A DNA stretch of 64,000 nucleotides. Origin: Erythrobacter sp. GTDB lineage: Bacteria > Pseudomonadota > Alphaproteobacteria > Sphingomonadales > Sphingomonadaceae. The stretch covers positions 806,001 to 870,000 of the forward strand of contig CP073261.1 of the NCBI GenBank assembly GCA_019739335.1, read 5' to 3'. The position numbers were made by a program, and so were the translations under genes. Below, one piece after another: positions 44,194 through 54,020 of this stretch. The stretch's first letter is position 1. Each line of letters begins with the position of its first letter. The notes beneath the pieces were generated by a model. The model was given only the letters and a program-made list of their open reading frames with translations. It was not told where the DNA came from and did no database searches.

Positions 44194-45395
44194 GCACAAT
44201 TGGTTCAATCTCGGTCGAATGCGCGCGGGCGATGGAAGGCGTCGGCGCCGGGATCGGCGCGAGCTTGCGCGGTGTCGACTGCGCCGCGAATGCGATGGCG
44301 CAGGCGGCGTTCAACCGGCTGTTCGCCGAAGGAGGCTTCCTCGGCCCGACGCTGACGATTGTCCTTACGCTGTTTGTGGCCCTGCTCGGTTTCGCGCTGA
44401 TGACAGGGCGCACCCGTATCGGCTTGTCCTCACTCACGCCCAAGATGATCACGCTGGTCGGTGTGGTCACTTTCGCCACCAGCTGGTTCGTGTTCCAGAT
44501 GTTCTTCTGGAACCTGGCAGTGCTGGGCCCTGACTCGATCGCCACCGCGCTCATGGGAACCGATGGCTCCGCCACCACCATTTTCGCCGACAAGCTGGAC
44601 GCGGTGATGCTGTCGCTGATGCAGGCATCGGGCGGCGATGCGATGGACAACAGCACATCCATCTTCTCGCCACCGGGGCTGCTGTGGTCGGGCGGCACCA
44701 TGCTGCTGCTGGGCACGGTGGGCGTGCTGGCGACCACCAAGATCGCGCTCGCCATCCTGATGGGCATCGGCCCGATCTTCATCCTGATGGCACTGTTCGA
44801 TGGCACCAAGGGGCTGTTCGTCGGCTGGCTCAAGGGCGTGGTGCTGATGGCGCTCGCCCCGCTGTTCGCAGTGCTCGGCGGTTCGCTGATGCTCGAACTG
44901 GCGATCCCGGTGCTTTCCAGCTTGGCAGCCAACCCCGGCCAGATCGACGTGCGCCCGGCGATGGCTTTCTTCATGATCGGCGCGGTGCATCTGGCGCTGA
45001 TGTTCATGATCATGAAGGTGCTCACCACGATGGTGAGCGGCTGGACGGTATTCGGCTTCGCCAACAACGAGAGGGCGGACGAACGCGCGCCTGCCCCGGC
45101 TGTCGCCGCCAATGTCTATAACGCTCCGGCGCCGACTGCCGCAGCTACATCTGCGCGCGAGCGGGTGGCGCAGGCCGCCACCGCGCCCTCGCGCGGTATT
45201 CGCGTTTCCGGAGCCACGCTGATGGCGGCGAACGACAGCGGACCTGCATCGACCAACCGCGAAACCCGCATTGTCTCCGGCCCCAGCGGCGCAGGTTCAG
45301 CCCCCGGCAATTCCGCTTCCCCCATTTCGCGCGCACGCGGCATCGGCAGCCGCTTCAAAAGCGCGCCCATCCGCTCCACGGAGAAGAAATCATGA
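44190..45395 (+). CDS. virB6: VirB6/TrbL family channel protein
   Basis: The 401-residue membrane protein has about five to seven helices in its first 300 residues and a polar, Ala/Pro/Ser-rich C-terminal tail. The central GTVGVLATTKIALAILMGIGPIFI segment is typical of VirB6. It forms part of the inner-membrane channel. Both ends overlap neighbours (ATGA with virB4 and virB9). Confidence 0.88.
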   Translation: MSTIGSISVECARAMEGVGAGIGASLRGVDCAANAMAQAAFNRLFAEGGFLGPTLTIVLTLFVALLGFALMTGRTRIGLSSLTPKMITLVGVVTFATSWFVFQMFFWNLAVLGPDSIATALMGTDGSATTIFADKLDAVMLSLMQASGGDAMDNSTSIFSPPGLLWSGGTMLLLGTVGVLATTKIALAILMGIGPIFILMALFDGTKGLFVGWLKGVVLMALAPLFAVLGGSLMLELAIPVLSSLAANPGQIDVRPAMAFFMIGAVHLALMFMIMKVLTTMVSGWTVFGFANNERADERAPAPAVAANVYNAPAPTAAATSARERVAQAATAPSRGIRVSGATLMAANDSGPASTNRETRIVSGPSGAGSAPGNSASPISRARGIGSRFKSAPIRSTEKKS

Positions 45396-46183
45396 TCCGG
45401 CAGACCTTTGCCGCCTTGCTGCTCGCCAGTGCCCTGCTGCCCGTCACGGCGCTGGCGCAGGACGATCCGCGCCTTGTAGAACGCCTTTACGATCCCGCCG
45501 AAGTCGTGCGGATCGAAGGCAAGACCAATGTGCAGACCACCATCCGCTTCGGCGATGACGAGGCGATCGAGAACGTCGCCATCGGCGATTCCACCGCTTG
45601 GCAGGTGACGCCCAATCGCCGCGCGAACCTGCTGTTCGTCAAGCCGCTCGCCCCGCGCGCTGCCACCAACATGACGGTGGTGACCAATCGCCACACCTAC
45701 CTGTTCGATCTGGTCGCAAACCCGAACGCGCGCAGCCCGCTGTACATCCTCACTTTCACCTATCCCGAGGAGCCTGAGGACGCGACGACTCTGGCCGCCG
45801 CCGATCCTGCGCTCACCCCCAACGCCGTGGAAATGTCCGCCGCCAGCGACGATCTCGCGGTGCTCGATCCCGCCACGCTCAATTACGCCTGGGCGGGCTC
45901 TGGCTCGGCGGGCCTGCTTCCCGAAGTGATCTACGACAATGGCGAAGCGACCTTCCTCACCTGGCCGGTCGGTCGCGCCATGCCGGCCATCCTGCTGAAA
46001 GACCACGAGGGCAACGAAGGCCCGGTGAACTTTGCCGTGCGCGGCGATGTGATCGTGCTCGATCTGGTGCCCGGAGAAATCATCCTGCGCTCGGGCGAAG
46101 ACGAAGCCTTGCTTACCAACCAGGGCACCGCAGGTGCCTATCTTGCCGATGGCACCGCGCGCGACCAGAACGAGCGGAATTGA
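45392..46183 (+). CDS. virB9: VirB9/TrbG/CagX T4SS core protein
   Basis: The 263-residue protein has a signal peptide (to ALAQ), an N-terminal beta domain (QTTIRFGDDEAIENVAIGDSTAWQV) and a C-terminal outer-membrane-core domain (PEVIYDNGEATFLTWP). It forms the outer core with VirB10. No virB7 lipoprotein gene was found beside it. GGAGA precedes the ATG. Confidence 0.9.
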   Translation: MIRQTFAALLLASALLPVTALAQDDPRLVERLYDPAEVVRIEGKTNVQTTIRFGDDEAIENVAIGDSTAWQVTPNRRANLLFVKPLAPRAATNMTVVTNRHTYLFDLVANPNARSPLYILTFTYPEEPEDATTLAAADPALTPNAVEMSAASDDLAVLDPATLNYAWAGSGSAGLLPEVIYDNGEATFLTWPVGRAMPAILLKDHEGNEGPVNFAVRGDVIVLDLVPGEIILRSGEDEALLTNQGTAGAYLADGTARDQNERN

Positions 46184-46197
46184 ACGGAGCCGATGCG

Positions 46198-47361
46198 ATG
46201 AAACTTGCCATGCGCCTTCCTGAAAAGAACCGCGGCGTCGCCAACGATATGGACCCGCGCGATAGCGAGACGACCGAGATCATCGATCTCGCCAGCCGCA
46301 CTTCTTACCCGGCGGTGGCGAACCGCAAGAGCCGTTCGGATGCCTTGGGACTTGCGGCGGGGATCGGCTTTGTCGCCCTGCTCGGCGCGGCGACGCTGTG
46401 GGGCCTCAATGCCAGCAAGGTAAGCAACGAGGAAGCGGCGGCGGGCACGGCTGCGCCACCCGCGCCGCCGCCTGCCAGCGTAGTCCCGGTCGGCGTCACG
46501 CCCACCGATGGTCTGCCCAGCGCCAATGCCGGAGCTGCGGGCGCGAGCGTGATGCCGCAGGCCGATCCCGGCCCTTCACCAGTCCTGGCGAATGCACCGG
46601 GCGCGAATTACGGCCCTGCTGCTAACCCCTATTCTTCGCCCACTCTCGTGTTCGACGGCGGTGTCGCCCCCTCCAGCGCCGCAGCCAATGCCGCTGCAGC
46701 CGAAGCGGCAATGGCGCGCGCGCCGGAGAACGCGGTGGTCGCAGGCGGCGGCGCGGCGGGCGAATTTGCCGCGCGCATCGGCGGCGTCGGCGGCGGCACG
46801 GCAGTGGCGCGGCAGGACATCAATCCGGCGACCACGGTGACGCAGGGGACGATGATTCCCGCCATCCTCGAAACCGCGATCAACACCGATGTCCCCGGCT
46901 TCGTGCGCGCCGTGGTGAGCCAGGACGTGCGCAGCTTCGACGGCAGCCGGGTGCTGATCCCGCGCTCCAGCCGCCTGGTCGGCCAGTACCAGTCCGGCCT
47001 GCAAGCCGGCCAGCGGCGCGCCTATGTGATCTGGCAGCGGGTGATCCGCCCCGATGGCGTGACCGTTCAGTTGCAAAGTCCCGCCACCAGTTTTGATGGC
47101 ACGGCAGGCATCGCGGGCGATGTAGACAACCACTTCTTCAGCCGTTTCGGATCGGCCATGCTGCTCTCGGTTATCGGTGGGCTGACCACAGTGGCCAGCG
47201 GCGGGGCATCAGTCATCCTCGGCGGCGGGCAGAGCGCAGCCAATACCGCGCTCCAGCAGGATGGCCAGCGTTCGCCCACCGTGCGGGTGCGCATGGGCGA
47301 GCCGATCCGTGTCTATACCGCGCGCGATCTCGACTTCGGCCAGGCTCCGTCGGTCCGCTGA
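46198..47361 (+). CDS. virB10: VirB10/TrbI T4SS core protein
   Basis: The 387-residue protein has a short cytoplasmic N-terminus, one membrane helix (GLAAGIGFVALLGAATLWGL), a Pro/Ala-rich periplasmic linker and a C-terminal TrbI domain. That domain shows TMIPAILETAINTDVPGFVRA and SRLVGQY. It spans both membranes and links ATP use to channel opening. I chose the ATG at 46198 with GGAG upstream over a TTG at 46180. Confidence 0.92.
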   Translation: MKLAMRLPEKNRGVANDMDPRDSETTEIIDLASRTSYPAVANRKSRSDALGLAAGIGFVALLGAATLWGLNASKVSNEEAAAGTAAPPAPPPASVVPVGVTPTDGLPSANAGAAGASVMPQADPGPSPVLANAPGANYGPAANPYSSPTLVFDGGVAPSSAAANAAAAEAAMARAPENAVVAGGGAAGEFAARIGGVGGGTAVARQDINPATTVTQGTMIPAILETAINTDVPGFVRAVVSQDVRSFDGSRVLIPRSSRLVGQYQSGLQAGQRRAYVIWQRVIRPDGVTVQLQSPATSFDGTAGIAGDVDNHFFSRFGSAMLLSVIGGLTTVASGGASVILGGGQSAANTALQQDGQRSPTVRVRMGEPIRVYTARDLDFGQAPSVR

Positions 47362-47368
47362 GCTGGAC

Positions 47369-48394
47369 ATGAGCGCCGAGATCCACAGGTTGGCGGGCGC
47401 AGAGCCGGACGAGGTGCCTCAGGTTCCAAGTGGCTCGGTCTATCTTGACGCCTATCTCGCGCCGTTCCGCGAATGGCTGGAACGGGACACGGTCACCGAA
47501 ATCCTCGTCAACCAGCCCGGCGAAATGTGGGTGGAAGATGCCGCCGCTCCCTCCGGCGGAATGCAACGCATCGAGCTTGCCTCCATCGACGACAAGCTGG
47601 TCCAGCGCCTCGCCGAGCAGGTCGCGCGGATCAGTCATCAGGGGATCAATCGCGAACATCCCCTGCTCGGCGCAACCCTGCCCGATGGCGCGCGCATCCA
47701 GTTCTGCGGCCCGCCTGCCACGCGCAAGCACTGGGCAATGGCGATCCGTCGCCACCGGCGGCTTGACCTGCCGCTCGACGCCTATGACGCCGGGCCACTG
47801 CTGCAACCCGGCAATACCACCCTGCCCGATCCGCAGGCGGAACCGATCGCTTTCCTCCGCGCCGCGATCCGCGCGCGCAAGACGGTGCTGGTTTCGGGCG
47901 GGACCAGCACTGGCAAGACCACCTTCCTCAACGCCATGCTCGGCGAAATCCCGCGCGAAGAACGCGTGGTGCTGGTGGAGGACACGCCCGAACTCAAGTT
48001 CCCCGGTGCCAACGGCGTCGGGCTGGTGGCGGTTAAGGGCGAACTTGGCGAGGCCAAGGTCACCGCCAACGAATTGCTGCAATCGGCCTTGCGCCTGCGG
48101 CCAGACCGGATCGTGCTGGGCGAATTGCGCGGCGCGGAAAGCGTCAGCTTCCTGCGTGCGATCAACACCGGCCATCCGGGCAGCTTCTCCACCATCCACG
48201 CCAACAGCCTGCGCGGCGCATTGGAACAGCTCAGCCTGATGGTGATGCAGACCGGCATCGGCCTGACCCGCAGCGATACTATCGCCTATGCCGCCGGAGT
48301 GATCGATGTGATCGTGCAGCTTGACCGGGTCAACGGCAAACGCGGCATCAGCGCCATCGCCGAAGCGCGCGATATCGTCGACAACTGGGGCTGA
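47369..48394 (+). CDS. virB11: VirB11 T4SS ATPase
   Basis: The 341-residue hexameric traffic ATPase has Walker A GGTSTGKT at 177-184, an Asp box (VVLVEDTPEL) and a His-box region (TGHPGSFSTIHA). It is the last T4SS gene; no virD4, virB5, virB7 or virB8 was found before or after. The ATG at 47369 lies 7 bases after virB10. Confidence 0.95.
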   Translation: MSAEIHRLAGAEPDEVPQVPSGSVYLDAYLAPFREWLERDTVTEILVNQPGEMWVEDAAAPSGGMQRIELASIDDKLVQRLAEQVARISHQGINREHPLLGATLPDGARIQFCGPPATRKHWAMAIRRHRRLDLPLDAYDAGPLLQPGNTTLPDPQAEPIAFLRAAIRARKTVLVSGGTSTGKTTFLNAMLGEIPREERVVLVEDTPELKFPGANGVGLVAVKGELGEAKVTANELLQSALRLRPDRIVLGELRGAESVSFLRAINTGHPGSFSTIHANSLRGALEQLSLMVMQTGIGLTRSDTIAYAAGVIDVIVQLDRVNGKRGISAIAEARDIVDNWG

Positions 48395-48463
48395 GCGGCA
48401 AATATGACCTCCAAGGGTCATCGGTTGCGCTGCTGCTCCGCAAAAGCCAGATGATGCGAGATC

Positions 48464-50662
48464 ATGTCGAGCAATCCTGAAATCACCCCGCCCCCCGCCG
48501 CCAACGATGGCCCCGGCGCGCCCGATCTCTCGGTGGGAGATCGCTACTTCAACCGCGAATTGTCGTGGCTTTCATTCAATGACCGGGTGCTGGAAGAAGC
48601 GAACAACGCCGCCTACCCGCTGCTCGAGCGACTGCGCTTCCTCTCGATCTCCGGCAGCAATCTCGACGAATTCATGATGATCCGCGTGGCGGGGCTGGCC
48701 GGGCAGGTTCGCAGCGGGGTGAGCGAAATGTCGCTCGATGGGCGCACCCCGCGCCAGCAGCTCGCTGCGATCACCACTCGCGTGCGTGAACTCGAAGAGA
48801 AGCAACAGCAAGCCCTCGCCGCGCTGCGCCCGCTGCTGGAAGACGAAGGCATTCATATCGCCGGGGAAGATCGCATCGATGACGCTGCCGAGGCATGGCT
48901 CCGGCAGTATTTCGTCGATCACATCATGCCGGTCATTACCCCGCAGGCGCTTGATCCGGCGCATCCGTTTCCCTTCGTTGCCAATATGGGCATCGGGGCG
49001 CTGTTCAATCTGACGCGGCTGAGCGACGGCAGCCAACTGGTAGAGATGGTGCTGATCCCCAGCGCCTTGCCCCGCTTCGTGCGCATTCCCACCGAAGTCC
49101 TGGGGGACGATGCGATCTATGTCGCCATTGAGCGGCTGGTGTGCCGCTTTGCCAGCCTGATCTTTCCCGGCTTCACGATCAACGGGGACGGCGTCTTCCG
49201 CGTCCTGCGCGACAGCGACATGGAAATCGAGGAAGAGGCCGAAGATCTGGTCCGGCTGTTCCGCAGCGCCATCCAACGACGGCGGCGCGGGCAGGTCATC
49301 ATGCTGGAGATCGACGAGAGCTTCGATCGGGAAGCGGGTGAACTGCTACGCGACAAGTTGGGGCTTAGCCAGGCCTTCATCACCGCCACCGAAGGGATGC
49401 TGGGCATATCCGGGTTGGCGCAAGTGGTGGCGGAAGATCGCCCTGAATTGAAATTCGTCCCCTACGCCCCGCGCTATCCAGAGCGCGTGCTGGAGCATGA
49501 CGGGGATTGCTTCGCGGCGATTTCCGCCAAGGATATCGTCATCCACCACCCTTACGAAAGTTTCGAAGTGGTGGTGGATTTCCTGCGTCAAGCCGCCGCC
49601 GATCCCAATGTCGTCTCGATCAAACAGGCGCTCTATCGCGCGGGCAACCAGCCGACTGTTATCAATGCGCTGATCGCTGCTGCCGAAGCGGGCAAATCGG
49701 TGACCGCAGTGGTCGAACTAAAGGCCCGCTTCGACGAGGAGCAGAACCTGAAATGGGCGGCCGAACTGGAACGCGCGGGCGTGCAGGTGATCTACGGCTT
49801 CATCGACATGAAGACCCACGCCAAGATCAGCATGGTAGTGCGCGCGGAAGAAGGGGCCCTGCGCACCTACTGCCACTTCGGCACCGGCAATTATCACCCG
49901 GTGACAGCCAAGGTTTACACCGATCTCAGTTACTTCACCGCCGATCCGGCACTGGGCCGCGATGCGGGTAAGCTGTTCAACTTCGTCACCGGCTATGTCG
50001 AACCGCTGGAGATGGAGCGCCTCGCGATCAGCCCGCTTTCGCTTTACGAGCGGATTATCAGTGACATCGATCATGAAATCGCGCTGGCCCGCGCGGGCAG
50101 GGCCGCCACGATCTGGGCGAAGATGAATTCGATCACCGATCAGGGTATTATCGACAAACTCTACGAAGCCAGCCAGGCCGGGGTGGAGATCATGCTGGTG
50201 GTGCGCGGGATCTGCTGCCTGCGCCCCGGTGTGCCCGGTCTGTCGGAGAACATTACCGTCAAATCGATCATCGGCCGCTTCCTCGAACACAGCCGCATCT
50301 ACGCCTTTGGCAATGGCGAGCCGATGCCGAGCGACAAGGCCAAGGTCTATATCTCCAGCGCCGACCTGATGGAGCGCAACCTGCACCGCCGGGTCGAAAC
50401 CCTGGTGCCGATTGCCAACACCACGGTCCACGATCAGGTGCTCGACCAGGTGCTGCTCGCCAATCTGATCGACGTGCAGCAAAGCTGGCTGCTTGATGGT
50501 GAGACGGGGGATTATCACCGAGTGGACAGCATGGCTGCACTTGAGCGGCGCGGCTTCAACTGCCACGAATATTTCATGACCAATCCATCGCTCAGCGGGC
50601 GCGGCGAAGCACTGAAGGACAGCCGGGTGCCGAAGCTCACCTTGCGCAAGGGCGACCGGTGA
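48464..50662 (+). CDS. ppk: Polyphosphate kinase 1
   Basis: The 732-residue enzyme reversibly makes polyphosphate from ATP. The N-terminal domain begins YFNRELSWLSFNDRVLEEA. The phospho-accepting His is H471 in HFGTGNYHP, and the second catalytic region GICCLRPGVPGLSENI follows. Length is normal. It starts 69 bases after virB11; a short TGACC/GGTCA dyad (48404-48419) lies in that gap. ppx overlaps its stop. Confidence 0.97.
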   Translation: MSSNPEITPPPAANDGPGAPDLSVGDRYFNRELSWLSFNDRVLEEANNAAYPLLERLRFLSISGSNLDEFMMIRVAGLAGQVRSGVSEMSLDGRTPRQQLAAITTRVRELEEKQQQALAALRPLLEDEGIHIAGEDRIDDAAEAWLRQYFVDHIMPVITPQALDPAHPFPFVANMGIGALFNLTRLSDGSQLVEMVLIPSALPRFVRIPTEVLGDDAIYVAIERLVCRFASLIFPGFTINGDGVFRVLRDSDMEIEEEAEDLVRLFRSAIQRRRRGQVIMLEIDESFDREAGELLRDKLGLSQAFITATEGMLGISGLAQVVAEDRPELKFVPYAPRYPERVLEHDGDCFAAISAKDIVIHHPYESFEVVVDFLRQAAADPNVVSIKQALYRAGNQPTVINALIAAAEAGKSVTAVVELKARFDEEQNLKWAAELERAGVQVIYGFIDMKTHAKISMVVRAEEGALRTYCHFGTGNYHPVTAKVYTDLSYFTADPALGRDAGKLFNFVTGYVEPLEMERLAISPLSLYERIISDIDHEIALARAGRAATIWAKMNSITDQGIIDKLYEASQAGVEIMLVVRGICCLRPGVPGLSENITVKSIIGRFLEHSRIYAFGNGEPMPSDKAKVYISSADLMERNLHRRVETLVPIANTTVHDQVLDQVLLANLIDVQQSWLLDGETGDYHRVDSMAALERRGFNCHEYFMTNPSLSGRGEALKDSRVPKLTLRKGDR

Positions 50663-52155
50663 CGATCACAACCGCGAAACGCAGCGCGCAAGTGATCGAG
50701 GTGCCGGACCGGGCGGTGATCGACATCGGCTCGAACACCGTGCGGCTGGTGGTCTATTCCGGCCCCCGCCGCGCGCCCAACGTCTGGTTGAACGAAAAGG
50801 TGACCGCGCAACTGGGGCGCGATCTGGCGACGACCGGGAAAATACCGCGGGAAGCGCAGGAACTGGCGCTTTCCGGCCTCACCCGCTTCGCCGCGATTCT
50901 GGATGATCTGGGGGTGGAGGATATCGCTACCGTCGCCACCGCCGCCGCGCGCGATGCCAGTAACGGCGGCCAATTCGTGGCCAAGGTTCGCGCGCTGGGG
51001 CTCGATCCGCGCGTGCTGACTGGTGTCGAGGAAGCCACTGCCGCCGCCTTCGGCGTCATCGGTGCATTTCCGGGCACCAAGGGAATCGTCGCCGACCTTG
51101 GCGGTGGCAGCCTCGAACTTGTCGCGATCGAGAACGGCACCTGCCATGACGGGGTCAGCTTGCCGCTCGGCACCTTACGTCTGCCCGCCTTGCAGGCAAG
51201 GGGCGAAGCGGCTTTCCGCAAGGCGGTTAAGTTGGAGCTGGACAAGGCCCGATGGGCAAAAGCGTACGGCGGGCCGCTCTATCTGGTCGGCGGCACATGG
51301 CGGGCGCTGGCGAGCTATGCGATGCACAAATCGCACTATCCGCTCACCGATCCGCAGGCCTACTGCCTCTCGCACGAGGAAGCGGAGGCTGTGGCCCGCA
51401 AGCTGGCGAAATGCGATCCGGCCAAGCTGACCGGCATTTCGGGCATTTCCGGCAACCGCGCTTCGGGCCTGCCCGATGCGGCGGCGATGCTGCGCGTGAT
51501 GCTCACCCAGTTCGCGCCTGCCGAAGTCATCATTTCCGCTTGGGGATTGCGCGAGGGGCTGCTTGCCCAGCGGCTGAGCGACGCGGCGCGAGAGCAGGAT
51601 CCGCTGCTCACCGCCGTCACCCATTTCGCCACTCCGCGCGGGGCGGACATCACGAGTGCAACGCTGAAAATGGCCTGGACCGCCGAAGCGACAGACGGGC
51701 GCAATCGCGGCAGTGAGCGCATCCGGCTGGCCGCGACCATGCTGACGCAGGCCTCCGCGCGGATCGAGCCCAATATGCGGCTGTCGCATTCGACCGACTG
51801 GGCGCTGGAAAAGCGCTGGGTAGGTCTCGATCACACCGGCCGGGCGATGATGGCACAGGCGCTGCGCGCCAGTTGCGGCCAGCCCGCGATTGTCGAGGAA
51901 TACCTGCGCATGGCGAACGCAGATCAGCTCCACCGCGCCTCCGCCTGGGGACTCGCAAACCGGCTGGCGCGCAAAATCGGCGGCGGCACGCGCATTTCGC
52001 TGCGCAACTCCATGCTGCGACGCGAAGACGACACACTGGTGCTGCGAATCAAGGAAGACCGCGCCTATCTGAAATCGGATTCGGTCGAAAGCGAACTTGC
52101 CCGGCTGGCGGGCTGGATCGGCCTCCATCATCGTATCGAAATCGGCGGAATCTAG
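50659..52155 (+). CDS. ppx: Exopolyphosphatase (Ppx/GppA family)
   Basis: The 498-residue ASKHA-fold phosphatase has the two phosphate loops VIDIGSNTVRLVVY and IVADLGGGSLELVAI. The C-terminal region suits Ppx, which removes terminal phosphates from polyphosphate; GppA-type pppGpp hydrolysis is also possible. It starts with GTG overlapping the ppk stop (GTGA), so synthesis and breakdown enzymes are coupled. Confidence 0.93.
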   Translation: MTITTAKRSAQVIEVPDRAVIDIGSNTVRLVVYSGPRRAPNVWLNEKVTAQLGRDLATTGKIPREAQELALSGLTRFAAILDDLGVEDIATVATAAARDASNGGQFVAKVRALGLDPRVLTGVEEATAAAFGVIGAFPGTKGIVADLGGGSLELVAIENGTCHDGVSLPLGTLRLPALQARGEAAFRKAVKLELDKARWAKAYGGPLYLVGGTWRALASYAMHKSHYPLTDPQAYCLSHEEAEAVARKLAKCDPAKLTGISGISGNRASGLPDAAAMLRVMLTQFAPAEVIISAWGLREGLLAQRLSDAAREQDPLLTAVTHFATPRGADITSATLKMAWTAEATDGRNRGSERIRLAATMLTQASARIEPNMRLSHSTDWALEKRWVGLDHTGRAMMAQALRASCGQPAIVEEYLRMANADQLHRASAWGLANRLARKIGGGTRISLRNSMLRREDDTLVLRIKEDRAYLKSDSVESELARLAGWIGLHHRIEIGGI

Positions 52156-52257
52156 GCGCTCCCGGTCACTGAGTGCGTTAGGGCTCACCGATTGCAGGTT
52201 CCCCTTGCACTTCCTCTCCCACTGGCGTTGACTAAGTCTCCTTGCAGGGAGAAAGCA

Positions 52258-53676
52258 GTGCCGGAAGTGTTTCACCCATACGCCAGCTTCGGCATGCAAG
52301 AGCGCACAACGATGCGCTTTGAAGCGGATGTGTTCGAGTGCGAGGTCCTGGGCGAAGTTCCAGCGGAATTGCAAGGTGCTTACTATCGCCTCGGTGGGGA
52401 CCGGCAGTATCCTTCGCTGGAAGGCGACATCGTCCTCAACGGCGATGGCATGGTCAGCGCCTTCTGGTTCGAAGACGGCCACGTCTCCTTCCGCAGCCGC
52501 TACGTCCAGACCGAGCGACTGAAGGCAGAGCGCGCGGCGCGGCGGCGGCTCTATGGCCTCTACCGCAACCGCTACACCGACGATGCCAGCGTCTCCAACC
52601 TGCCCCAGCGCGACAACACCGGCAATACCTTTGCCTTCGCCCATCACGGCGAACTGTTCGCCCTGCGGGAAGACAGCCGCCCTTACCGGATCGATCTGGA
52701 TACCCTGGAAACGCTGGGAGAGGGACAATGGGGAGACCTGCGCTCAACCGCGCTCACCGCGCATCCCAAGATCGATCCGCAGACCGGCGAATGGTGGAGC
52801 TACGGCGTGTTCGCGGGCGGGGAGCCGACGACCGATGCCAGCCTGCACGTGTTCGATGCCGAAGGCACACTGATCCGCGAGCAATGGTTCCAGACCCCCT
52901 ACCCCGGCCTCAGCCACGACTGGGGCGTGACGCGTGAGCATCTGGTATTCCCGATCATGCCGCTCACCGCCAGCAAAGCACGGCTGCGCGCGGGGAAGCC
53001 CTATTACGAATACGATCCCGATCTCCCCGGCAAGTGGGGCGTGATGCCCCGCAATGGCGATCCGGCGCGGGACATGCGCTGGTTCGATGTGCCCGGCGTG
53101 ATGGGGCACGTGATGAACGCCTATACCGAGGGCAACTGCGTGGTGGTGGACACCCCGATCAGCCCAGGCAATTGCTTCTCCTTCTTCGCCGACAAGCACG
53201 GCAACCTGCCGAACATGTCGGAAACGATCACCCAGATCACCCGCGTGGTGTTCGACCTCTCCAAGCCCGATGCCGAAGCCGTCAGCCTGCATCCGCTCGC
53301 GGGCGCGAAAGGCGATATGCCGAAGATGGATGACCGCTTTGCGATGGCGAAGTACCGCCACGGCTGGTTCGCCCTGCGCGATTTTCCGCGCATGGGGATC
53401 GGCCAGATCGACTGGGAAACGGGCGAGGTGACGGCGCAAACGCTCGAAGGTGCGGCGGCGCAGGAACCGCTGTTCGTGCCGCGCTCGCCTGATACGGAGG
53501 AAGGCGACGGCTTTATCTTCACCGTGGTCGATCGCTTCGCCGAACGCCGCGCCGAACTGCTGATCCTCGACGCGCGCGATGTCAGCCGCCCACCGCTCGC
53601 CACGGTGCGCCTTCCTTTCGCCATGCCGATGGCGTTTCACGGATGCTGGGTTCCCTCGAAGGAGAATGCAATATGA
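52258..53676 (+). CDS. Carotenoid oxygenase (retinal pigment/lignostilbene dioxygenase family)
   Basis: The 472-residue protein keeps the four iron-binding histidines of the family: H169 (TAHPKID), H220 (LSHDWGV), H284 (VMGHVMN) and H461 (MAFHGCW). Such non-haem iron enzymes cleave carotenoid or stilbene double bonds. The preferred start is a GTG at 52258 with GGGAGAAA upstream; an ATG at 52294 is the alternative. The stop overlaps the DksA/TraR start as ATGA. The substrate is not known. Confidence 0.93.
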   Translation: MPEVFHPYASFGMQERTTMRFEADVFECEVLGEVPAELQGAYYRLGGDRQYPSLEGDIVLNGDGMVSAFWFEDGHVSFRSRYVQTERLKAERAARRRLYGLYRNRYTDDASVSNLPQRDNTGNTFAFAHHGELFALREDSRPYRIDLDTLETLGEGQWGDLRSTALTAHPKIDPQTGEWWSYGVFAGGEPTTDASLHVFDAEGTLIREQWFQTPYPGLSHDWGVTREHLVFPIMPLTASKARLRAGKPYYEYDPDLPGKWGVMPRNGDPARDMRWFDVPGVMGHVMNAYTEGNCVVVDTPISPGNCFSFFADKHGNLPNMSETITQITRVVFDLSKPDAEAVSLHPLAGAKGDMPKMDDRFAMAKYRHGWFALRDFPRMGIGQIDWETGEVTAQTLEGAAAQEPLFVPRSPDTEEGDGFIFTVVDRFAERRAELLILDARDVSRPPLATVRLPFAMPMAFHGCWVPSKENAI

Positions 53677-53996
53677 TCGATACCGCGAAAGCCAAGGCCA
53701 CGCTCGAAGCACAGCTTGCCGAATTGCAGGGCAGGCTCCAGCACATCGAGGACGATCTGGACGAGCCGCACGACCCGGATTCCTCCGAACGCGCCGTGCA
53801 AATGGCGGACGACGAGTCGCTCGAGGGGCAGGCGCGGCTTGTAGCGCGCGAGCTGGCGTCGACCCGCCGCGCGCTGGAACGCATCGCGACTGGCGAATAC
53901 GGTTACTGCGTGCAGTGCGGTGACGAGATCGCGGCAGGCCGGCTGGAGGCGCGCCCTGAAGCCGCGCTGTGCATCACCTGCGCCAGCAAGGGCTGA
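53673..53996 (+). CDS. DksA/TraR-type C4 zinc-finger protein
   Basis: The 107-residue protein has an N-terminal coiled-coil-like helix pair and a C-terminal four-Cys zinc finger (CVQC, then CITC 18 residues later). DksA/TraR proteins bind RNA polymerase near its secondary channel. It is shorter than DksA itself. Its ATG overlaps the oxygenase stop. Confidence 0.9.
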   Translation: MIDTAKAKATLEAQLAELQGRLQHIEDDLDEPHDPDSSERAVQMADDESLEGQARLVARELASTRRALERIATGEYGYCVQCGDEIAAGRLEARPEAALCITCASKG

Positions 53997-54020
53997 CGCA
54001 GGTGATGGTACAAGCGCGGG

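Noticed and set aside
40504-48394. T4SS as part of an integrative conjugative element
   Set aside because: No integrase, relaxase, virD4, tRNA or flanking repeat was seen, and base composition matches the neighbours.
48403-48420. TGACC/GGTCA dyad before ppk as a terminator or operator
   Set aside because: The stem is only five pairs and has no T-run, and there is no second copy in the window.
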